Below, piece by piece: positions 58,417 to 64,000 of a stretch of DNA of 64,000 bases. Source of the DNA: Oribacterium asaccharolyticum ACB7 (GTDB lineage Bacteria; Bacillota; Clostridia; Lachnospirales; Lachnospiraceae); contig NZ_JH414504.1 in assembly GCF_000238075.1 (NCBI RefSeq), positions 228,332 through 292,331 of the forward strand, in the 5' to 3' direction. Within the stretch, counting starts at the first letter, position 1, and each line of letters opens with the position of its first letter. The translations under genes and the position numbers were made by a program. The notes beneath the pieces were generated by a model. That model had not been told where the DNA came from. It ran no database searches and saw nothing but the letters and a program-made list of their open reading frames with translations.

Positions 58417-59047
58417 CAATATATCTATTCCGGTACTGCCCTCCGAATATCAGGTTCAGAGTTCGCAGAACAATCAGAGTGAAACTATCATAGGAATTGG
58501 AGAGGTTTCTTTGAAGGGGAAAAGGAACTTGATGACGGTTTCTTTCAGTTCCTTTTTTCCGCTCCGAAGAAATTCCTCATATTGCAGGAGAGGTAGCATT
58601 CTTAAACCACTGCAGTATGTGGATGCAATCGAGAGGATGAAGCAGACGGGTACCGTTAAGCTAGTCATTACAGGAAGCCCCATAAGAATGGACTGTACCA
58701 TAGAATCTTTCGAATGGGGAGAGAATGACGGCACAGGTGATATTTTTTACTCAATCAGCTTTAAAGAGTACCGAAATGTTGGTGCTTCAAAGTCTTCTGT
58801 TGCCCAAGATGGCCTCGGAGAAAGTGCTCCGCCAGCGGATGGAGCAAACCAAGAAACGGCCCGTACCGTGCCAAAAGTTAGCACACAAGAGTATATAGTG
58901 AAAAAGGGAGACACGCTTACTTCTATCGCAAAGCGATTAACCGGCTCCTCCAACTGGAAGCCAATCTATACTGCTAACCGTGCAGTAATAGGGGGAAATC
59001 CTAATCGGATTAAAGTAGGGCAAAAGCTTGTTATTCCGGGAGGGTAA
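58400..59047 (+). CDS. LysM-containing baseplate/tail protein (XkdP-like)
   Basis: The 215-residue protein starts at GTG, 17 bases before the tape measure stop. The first 130 residues are XkdP-like (NISIPVLPSEYQVQSSQNNQ, GRGSILKPLQYVDAIERMKQ-like, FEWGENDGTGDIFYSISFKE). Residues about 165-215 form a LysM peptidoglycan-binding domain (EYIVKKGDTLTSIAKRLTGS, NRIKVGQKLVIPGG). It helps the tail contact the cell wall. Confidence 0.88.
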   Translation: MEIWLNNISIPVLPSEYQVQSSQNNQSETIIGIGEVSLKGKRNLMTVSFSSFFPLRRNSSYCRRGSILKPLQYVDAIERMKQTGTVKLVITGSPIRMDCTIESFEWGENDGTGDIFYSISFKEYRNVGASKSSVAQDGLGESAPPADGANQETARTVPKVSTQEYIVKKGDTLTSIAKRLTGSSNWKPIYTANRAVIGGNPNRIKVGQKLVIPGG

Positions 59048-59049
59048 GA

Positions 59050-60210
59050 ATGACAGTAACACTAATAAAAGATAGCGGGCAGTATTCCATCCCTGTATCT
59101 AAGGTTGAGTGGAGCGGGTCTGCAAGCCAAGCTTCTCGGGAACTGTCCTTTGACCTGATTAATGCTCCTAATGACAGCTTTGATATACCGAAGGTGTCTA
59201 CCGGAGATTTTGTTAGTTTCTCTTATAACGGGGAAGAAGTGTTCTATGGACAAATATTTGGAGTGGAACGGAGCTCTAATATAGGGACGATTACCTACAC
59301 GGCTTACGACATGATGAAGAATCTGCTGGAGAGCACCGGGCAGTACAATTTCAAGAATTTAACTGCAGAAGGGATAGCAAAGCAAGTTCTCGACGATATG
59401 CAGATACCAATAAGACATTTACACCCTACCGGCGTGAACATCCCCTCTTTTCTTTGTGATGATAAAGGAATCTATGAAATCATCATGGGAGCCTATACAA
59501 AGGCTCACCAGGTAACAAAAGATAAATACTTCCCAATGATTTATAAAAGAGGCTTTGCGGTCTATAAGACGGAATGGAGTGTAAGGAACTTTATCCTATC
59601 TGAATCAGAAAATATTACAGCTGCAAGCCTTACGGAAACAATGGAAACCATCGTGAACAGGGTTAAAATTTACGATGAAAAAGGGAAGCAAATAGGCGAG
59701 ATAAAAGATGATGGATCTATAAAGAAGTACGGTGTTTTCCAGAAGATTTTCAAGAAGGAAGAAAAGGATACAGTGCAATCCGCTAATGCTCTTATGAGCG
59801 TACAGCCAAAGCAAGAGATAAAGATAAGTGCCTTAGGAGATATTAATTGCTTAAGCTGTTATTTTGTAAATGTTAAGGATTCCTCTACGGGGCTTAACGG
59901 AAAATACTGGATCAGTGCTGACCGCCATAGTTTTGACGGGGAAAAATACACGATGGAGCTTGATATCTGCTTTGATTCCGTTATGGATGAGAAAAGCTTT
60001 GATGAAAAGAAAGAGGATAAACATGTGGGAAAACACTCTGGCAAATCTGCTTCCAAAGGACGAGGGAAGAAAAGAGTTAAAGCTGGCGACGATGACCGGG
60101 GAAGATTCTTTAAGTCTGGGAAAGTTGGAGCTCCGGAAGGAGGATCTGTTAGTAAGCCAGCATCTAATAGGCCGTTTGTGCGTGGAAGCAATAATGCAGT
60201 CGCCAAGTAA
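59050..60210 (+). CDS. XkdQ/YqbQ-family baseplate hub protein
   Basis: The 386-residue protein matches the hub group (VEWSGSASQASRELSFDLIN, GQIFGVERSSNIGTITYTAY, LESTGQYNFKNLTAEGIAKQ, ADRHSFDGEKYTMELDICFD). The fold ends near residue 318; the last 65 residues are a Lys/Gly/Ser-rich tail (KGRGKKRVKAGDDDRGRFFK) that overlaps the DUF2577 gene for 188 bases in another frame. B. subtilis XkdQ is shorter, so the tail is an addition produced by reading into the next gene. Confidence 0.85.
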   Translation: MTVTLIKDSGQYSIPVSKVEWSGSASQASRELSFDLINAPNDSFDIPKVSTGDFVSFSYNGEEVFYGQIFGVERSSNIGTITYTAYDMMKNLLESTGQYNFKNLTAEGIAKQVLDDMQIPIRHLHPTGVNIPSFLCDDKGIYEIIMGAYTKAHQVTKDKYFPMIYKRGFAVYKTEWSVRNFILSESENITAASLTETMETIVNRVKIYDEKGKQIGEIKDDGSIKKYGVFQKIFKKEEKDTVQSANALMSVQPKQEIKISALGDINCLSCYFVNVKDSSTGLNGKYWISADRHSFDGEKYTMELDICFDSVMDEKSFDEKKEDKHVGKHSGKSASKGRGKKRVKAGDDDRGRFFKSGKVGAPEGGSVSKPASNRPFVRGSNNAVAK

Positions 60211-60331
60211 TGGGGGGTCTTGCACAGATAAGAGTAAATATTTGGATAAATTGAAAGCCGGAGATACCGTCCTTGTCTATCAACTTTCTGATTCCAAATT
60301 CGTGATAATTGATAAGGTGGTGAGTTTATGA
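60023..60331 (+). CDS. DUF2577 (XkdR-like) tail protein
   Basis: A 102-residue protein with the family's order: WENTLANLLPKDEGRKELKL, SLGKLELRKEDLLVSQHLIG, then SNGGSCTDKSKYLDKLKAGD and the ending SKFVIIDKVVSL. DUF2577 genes sit between XkdQ and XkdS genes in PBSX-like tails, exactly as here. The ATG after AAAGAGGAT gives the full domain; a later ATG at 60194 would cut it in half. The first 188 bases lie within xkdQ, a long overlap that is unusual for these phages. Confidence 0.8.
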   Translation: MWENTLANLLPKDEGRKELKLATMTGEDSLSLGKLELRKEDLLVSQHLIGRLCVEAIMQSPSNGGSCTDKSKYLDKLKAGDTVLVYQLSDSKFVIIDKVVSL

Positions 60332-60735
60332 GCCTTTTACCTTCTTTTTATGACGTAAAAGAAAACCTGACAGCGAATGAATATTTTCCGAGAGAATACG
60401 AAATAGATTTTACGGAGAACCGTCTTACCGGACGAATTGTGGAGGGGCTGGATGCAATCCGTATGTGGGTGTGGTGCTGTATGCATACGGAGCGTTTCCG
60501 CTATGCTCTTTACTCTTGGCAGTATGGCGTGTCACTAGAGAAGTATCTTGGGCAGACTACTACGGAAGAGTATCTGGAAGCCGACAGCAGGGCGGAGATA
60601 GAAGAAGCTTTAAAAATCCATCCCTATATCACGGGAGTGGACGATTTCCAAGTAAGTAAGAACGGAACAAAGCTAAAAATCAAGCTTACAGTAAAGACAA
60701 AACTGGGAAAAATTGAGGTGTCTGAGAATGTATGA
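60328..60735 (+). CDS. XkdS-family (DUF2634) baseplate protein
   Basis: A 135-residue protein (ANEYFPREYEIDFTENRLTG, EGLDAIRMWVWCCMHTERFR, LYSWQYGVSLEKYLGQTTTE) with the DUF2634 pattern, a gp25-like baseplate wedge piece. It overlaps the DUF2577 stop by 4 bases and the next gene by 8. Confidence 0.9.
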   Translation: MSLLPSFYDVKENLTANEYFPREYEIDFTENRLTGRIVEGLDAIRMWVWCCMHTERFRYALYSWQYGVSLEKYLGQTTTEEYLEADSRAEIEEALKIHPYITGVDDFQVSKNGTKLKIKLTVKTKLGKIEVSENV

Positions 60736-61918
60736 GAATCAAACAATGGAAACAATACTCGGGAGAATGCTCTCCAGGGTGGAAGGGGATATCGATAAGC
60801 AAGAGGGGTCTTTGCTGCATACTTCTAATGCTTTAGCAGCTATTGAGCTTGCCACTCTTTATACGGAGCTCGATTGGATGCTGAGACAAGCCTTTACCGA
60901 TACGGCGGATAGAGAGTTTGTCATTATGAGGGCGAAAGACAGAGGAATCACGCCTGAACCGGCTACCAAAGCAATCCTTAGAGTGAGCTCCACGCCGTCA
61001 GAGGTTGAAATCCCTATTGGGGAACGTTTTACAGGAGACACGGCAAATTACAAAGTGATAGAGAAGATGGATTCAGGATCCTATAAGGTTGAGTGTGAGG
61101 AGCCTGGAATAGTTGGAAACAAAACCTACGGAAAGATTATTCCCATCGGCTATATCGATAAGCTGGAAGAAGTGAATATCTCCGAGCTGCTTATCCCCGG
61201 AGAAGACGAAGAAAGCACGGAAAGCCTAAGAGAAAGATTCTTTAACTCCTATAAATCCGTGGCTTTCGGGGGAAACAAAGATGATTACGTTGATAAAGTT
61301 CTCGCCCTTCACGGTGTCGGTGCGTGTAGGGTGAAAAGAATCCCCGGGAACGATGTGGGTAAAGACGCTATCAAGCCTCCTGAAGGGACTGAAGCATGGA
61401 TAAAAGGTCTATCCGGAAGTGAAGATAAAAAGAAGTGGCTAAGCCTTGTATATGAGCTGATACAGAAGAGCGCCCTGTCTTTAGGTGGAAGTGTCTCGGT
61501 TAAAGTACTGGATACCACTTTTGCAAAAGCAAGTACGGAGCTCATCCGACAAGTACAGGAAAAAATAGATCCTTTACACGGTGAAGGGTACGGCCTTGCA
61601 CCTATCGGGCACACCGTCCTTGTGGGGGCACCACAGGAGAAAGAGATTGCTATATTGGGGCAGTTTACCTTCGCCAGCGGATATAGCTTTTCTGCACTGG
61701 AAAGCCAGATTAAAGAGACGATAGAAAAGTACATGCTGGAGCTTCGGAAGGCTTGGGCCGAGGAAAATGCGGTAGTTCGACATGTACAGATTACTGCAAG
61801 GCTACTAGCTATTGAGGGTGTTGTGGATATCAAAAACACGAAAATTAACGGAAGTGCAGATAATCTAAACCTTACAGAGGATGAAATACCGGTGCTAAAG
61901 ACCGTTTCGGAGGGATAA
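60728..61918 (+). CDS. Baseplate J-like protein (XkdT-like)
   Basis: The 396-residue product corresponds to gpJ/XkdT, part of the baseplate wedge. Visible are NQTMETILGRMLSRVEGDID, LDWMLRQAFTDTADREFVIM, GERFTGDTANYKVIEKMDSG, ESLRERFFNSYKSVAFGGNK, DYVDKVLALHGVGACRVKRI and the C-terminal end IEGVVDIKNTKINGSADNLN. Start is the ATG 8 bases after GAGGTG. Confidence 0.93.
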   Translation: MYENQTMETILGRMLSRVEGDIDKQEGSLLHTSNALAAIELATLYTELDWMLRQAFTDTADREFVIMRAKDRGITPEPATKAILRVSSTPSEVEIPIGERFTGDTANYKVIEKMDSGSYKVECEEPGIVGNKTYGKIIPIGYIDKLEEVNISELLIPGEDEESTESLRERFFNSYKSVAFGGNKDDYVDKVLALHGVGACRVKRIPGNDVGKDAIKPPEGTEAWIKGLSGSEDKKKWLSLVYELIQKSALSLGGSVSVKVLDTTFAKASTELIRQVQEKIDPLHGEGYGLAPIGHTVLVGAPQEKEIAILGQFTFASGYSFSALESQIKETIEKYMLELRKAWAEENAVVRHVQITARLLAIEGVVDIKNTKINGSADNLNLTEDEIPVLKTVSEG

Positions 61919-62473
61919 ATGGAAAATACGGATTTATTAGTAAATCTTCCGGAGTTCCTGAAAGCAGTAAAAGACTTTCAAGCTGTGGGTAAGAGTGAAA
62001 ATCCGGAATTTACTCTTATATGGCTAAAAGCAGAGACGTGGCTAAAGGACAGATTTATATCTTCTATGACGGAAGACGGTCTTTCAAAAATGGAAGAGTT
62101 TCTCCGCATTCGCCCTTTAGACAGCGATACCGAGGAGGATAGAAGACAAAGGCTTCTCGCTATCGAAAATAAAGCACTTCCTTACACACTACGAAAGTTA
62201 AAAGAGGTATTAGGGAACACGAGCGGGGAAGGAAACACGGATGTGCTGGTGGAGGGATTCTCAGTTACTATTCCCGTTAAGCTTGCGAGTCTTAGATCAC
62301 TCGATTTCATAAGAGAGACCGCAGAGCAGATGATACCAATGAATATGCACTTTGAAATTCATGTTATTTATAACCGTTGGAGGAATTTCAGCAAAAAAAC
62401 TTGGGAAGAAATGAAATCGTGCACATGGGAAGATGCTCATCAAAATGAGAAGTGGCAGAAAGGAGTATCATGA
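61919..62473 (+). CDS. XkdU/YmfQ-family (DUF2313) tail protein
   Basis: The 184-residue protein follows the J gene without a gap and has the order of the XkdU family (MTEDGLSKMEEFLRIRPLDS, DTEEDRRQRLLAIENKALPY, TLRKLKEVLGNTSGEGNTDV). It connects the wedge to fibres. The end (FSKKTWEEMKSCTWEDAHQN) is typical for this group. Confidence 0.88.
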   Translation: MENTDLLVNLPEFLKAVKDFQAVGKSENPEFTLIWLKAETWLKDRFISSMTEDGLSKMEEFLRIRPLDSDTEEDRRQRLLAIENKALPYTLRKLKEVLGNTSGEGNTDVLVEGFSVTIPVKLASLRSLDFIRETAEQMIPMNMHFEIHVIYNRWRNFSKKTWEEMKSCTWEDAHQNEKWQKGVS

Positions 62474-62868
62474 CGCAAACAGAAAACTTGAAATTAAACA
62501 AGCCCGATAAAACGGATTTTATAGATATAGAAAAGCTTAATGAAAACATGGATAAGATAGATGGCGCTTTAAAAGCCGCGCTATCTGTCGCGAATACTAA
62601 AGAATCGCTTGTCACACTTTCGGCCAGCAACTGGTCTTCCTCTGCACCATATAGCCAAAAGGTAGCTGTGTCAACGGTCAAGGCCTCTGACTCCGTATCT
62701 ATGGGAAAGGCGCACACGAAGACATCCAGTCCTTCTGACATTGAGACCTATGACGAGATGGCGGGACTGATTACTAGCGCAGAGGTTACAGATGGCTTCG
62801 TGACCTTCTATTGTGCAGTAGAGAAGCCGACAGCTGATTTCAAGGTCAAATTAAAGGGGGGTAAGTAA
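62470..62868 (+). CDS. Tail fibre-associated protein
   Basis: A 132-residue protein with MTQTENLKLNKPDKTDFIDI at its start, the N-terminal piece found in many baseplate-linked fibre proteins of Clostridia phages, then IEKLNENMDKIDGALKAALS and a short beta-rich end (ADFKVKLKGGK). It probably links the baseplate with the fibre encoded next. Start at the ATG behind AGAAAGGAG. Confidence 0.65.
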   Translation: MTQTENLKLNKPDKTDFIDIEKLNENMDKIDGALKAALSVANTKESLVTLSASNWSSSAPYSQKVAVSTVKASDSVSMGKAHTKTSSPSDIETYDEMAGLITSAEVTDGFVTFYCAVEKPTADFKVKLKGGK

Positions 62869-63740
62869 TGAGTAGTGTTTTTATACCTCTCGGCGGTGCC
62901 GGAGGAAAGAGCCGTGGTGATAAGGTGTTCATGGATGAAAGTTACACTCATCTAAAATTGGGAGACACTGCAAGCATGGCTCTCCCTCTTCCGGCAGGCG
63001 TTTATAAAAAATTCAAGCCGGAGAGAGCAGATGATGATTTACCGGAGTCTATCACATCGTCCGGAGACGGGAAAAATGCTGTTATTGTTCTGGAAGACAA
63101 GCTTCTCAAAAAGATGGCTCTGGAAGCCTTCGGAATCGCTTCGATAACAAATTTTAGTTTGTCCATGTACGCTCATCGACAAGTCCGGCTTACATGGGCG
63201 AAACCGAGCGAGGGCTTGTTTAGTGGTATACATTTTGTCTTCAAGTATGACAGTATGCCGACGAGTGAGACAGACGGTTTTATGGTTTATGACAGCGCCG
63301 ATGTGCACTATGAAACGCCAAAACTTGAGGAAAGAGAGCTGTATGTAAGAGCGTACAGCTACGTCACGGTAAAAGACGGTAGGTGGTATGACGAAGGGAA
63401 AGTAAGTGCTCGAATCACCGTAACAGGAATCAGCGGTTCGGTAACTCTAGGTGTAGGTGCCGGCGTATGGACCGTACCAGACAAGGTGGACAAAATTCGA
63501 TATATTCTTGTTGGACAAGGCGGTGCAGGAAATGATGGTGGGCGTAATTATTGGAATACCGGAGCTGGTGGCGGTGGTGGTTATTTTGTTACGGGGTACA
63601 TGAATGTAACACCCGGACAGCAACTAAACTATGTAGTACCATCTTATCAAGAAGGACTTTTCCATACCATTGGTAATACCATTGTTGATGGAGTAAACTT
63701 ACTGTCAGTTAACGAGCTTCAAAAATACACCTTGATATAG
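62868..63740 (+). CDS. Putative tail fibre/adhesin with Gly-rich domain
   Basis: The 290-residue protein has a small N-terminal region, a fibronectin-type or beta-rich stretch (about 105-195), and a Gly-rich end (WTVPDKVDKIRYILVGQGGA, GNTIVDGVNLLSVNELQKYT) of the glycine-rich cell-surface-binding type. It lies at the fibre position of the tail operon. The C-terminus stops soon after the Gly-rich start, so it may be truncated or rearranged; similar tail proteins usually continue with many more Gly-rich units. Confidence 0.6.
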   Translation: MSSVFIPLGGAGGKSRGDKVFMDESYTHLKLGDTASMALPLPAGVYKKFKPERADDDLPESITSSGDGKNAVIVLEDKLLKKMALEAFGIASITNFSLSMYAHRQVRLTWAKPSEGLFSGIHFVFKYDSMPTSETDGFMVYDSADVHYETPKLEERELYVRAYSYVTVKDGRWYDEGKVSARITVTGISGSVTLGVGAGVWTVPDKVDKIRYILVGQGGAGNDGGRNYWNTGAGGGGGYFVTGYMNVTPGQQLNYVVPSYQEGLFHTIGNTIVDGVNLLSVNELQKYTLI

Positions 63741-63791
63741 GTCCTCAACTTTTCAATTATCTTATTATCATTTTTATGTCATGTCAAAATT

Positions 63792-64000
63792 TTATAATAA
63801 ACGGAGGTGGTTCCGTATGGAGAAAGTCTTCTTAACCGTTTCTCCCGGAATTGATGCATGGAGCCCATCTATATATTTCTTTGACGCATCATAGTGCTCT
63901 TTTAACACATCTCTAAGTCTTATTTCCTTTACACTTATCCCTTCTGTTCCGGTCGCTTCCAGCTTTCTTTCTTCTCGACCTATCCGCACCAACTGAAGAA
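63792..64000 (-). CDS. Minus-strand ORF at the right edge, unrecognised, start outside window
   Basis: An open minus-strand frame enters from the right edge and ends with IPGETVKKTFSIRNHLRLL and a stop. The readable part includes EATGTEGISVKEIRLRDVLK, EHYDASKKYIDGLHA, not a known family to me. Its orientation is opposite to the tail operon. It begins beyond the window, so no start or ribosome site can be seen. A small plus-strand ORF of 25 codons with GGAGGTGG at 63817-63894 overlaps it and may be chance. The 50 bases between the fibre stop and this ORF are AT-rich with no other signal. Confidence 0.4.
   Translation of the reverse strand, partial: LQLVRIGREERKLEATGTEGISVKEIRLRDVLKEHYDASKKYIDGLHASIPGETVKKTFSIRNHLRLL

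Noticed and set aside
59870..60022. N-terminal extension of the DUF2577 frame to 59870
   Set aside because: The domain begins at the ATG at 60023; the upstream part is the shadow of xkdQ and does not look like the family.
1..64000. CRISPR array
   Set aside because: No regularly spaced repeats of 24-40 bases with unique spacers exist; the ATGGCA cluster and addA repeats are too short and irregular.

Overview
The window is low-to-mid GC Gram-positive DNA, most likely from an anaerobic Firmicute of the Lachnospiraceae. Supporting signs are a clostridial SUF operon (sufC-B-D-S-U), AddA/AddB instead of RecBCD, lipoprotein-anchored substrate-binding proteins, strong AGGAGG ribosome sites and a bacterial RNase P RNA. 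I cannot name genus or species from the sequence alone.

Chromosome, 1-31.7 kb. The left edge holds the end of rpmI and all of rplT. Next comes a 12-kb cluster of exported or membrane proteins: two rhodanese-type lipoproteins, two TVP38/TMEM64 membrane proteins, a CCG-type Fe-S protein, a fused pair of sugar/nucleotidyl transferases, an aminoglycoside-phosphotransferase-fold protein, a complete ABC importer (lipoprotein, two permeases, ATPase) and a nucleoside-hydrolase-like protein. Its content resembles the E. coli ydjXYZ-ynjABCDE neighbourhood but with extra parts. Then follow addB-addA, rnpB, a cyclophilin, a PflA-like radical SAM protein, a class V aminotransferase, glpK with a DUF1667 gene, a 190-bp nested inverted-repeat element, the suf operon, and a tRNA-Ser(GGA).

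Prophage, 31.75 kb to beyond the right edge. A tyrosine integrase points at the 3' end of tRNA-Ser(GGA), the expected attachment site; only the left end is in view. The lysogeny side (minus strand) carries integrase, a hicA-hicB-hicB module, an Abi_2 (AbiD/F-like) gene and two tandem HTH repressors. A divergent promoter region with three related operators separates them from the early genes. A SOS-box promoter drives a 31-codon ORF towards the repressors. The early/replication block has many tiny genes, a DUF6291-like initiator carrying probable origin iterons, a helicase loader, SSB, a C5 methyltransferase, zinc-finger-like small proteins, an ArpU-type regulator and an HNH nuclease.

The late block begins with a ParB-like/DUF4417 fusion and a stand-alone papain-fold glutamine-deamidase-type toxin followed by a small immunity-like gene. 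Then come terminase, an HK97-type head module, and a PBSX (xkd)-type contractile tail: sheath, tube, XkdN with a -1 frameshift extension, tape measure, LysM protein, XkdQ, DUF2577, XkdS, XkdT, XkdU and fibre proteins. The phage is thus a temperate myovirus-type phage with mosaic modules. The observations I find most unusual are the toxin/immunity pair in the packaging operon, the three-frame iterons inside the initiator gene, the SOS-box/small-ORF/duplicated-repressor switch, and the nested inverted-repeat element in front of suf.
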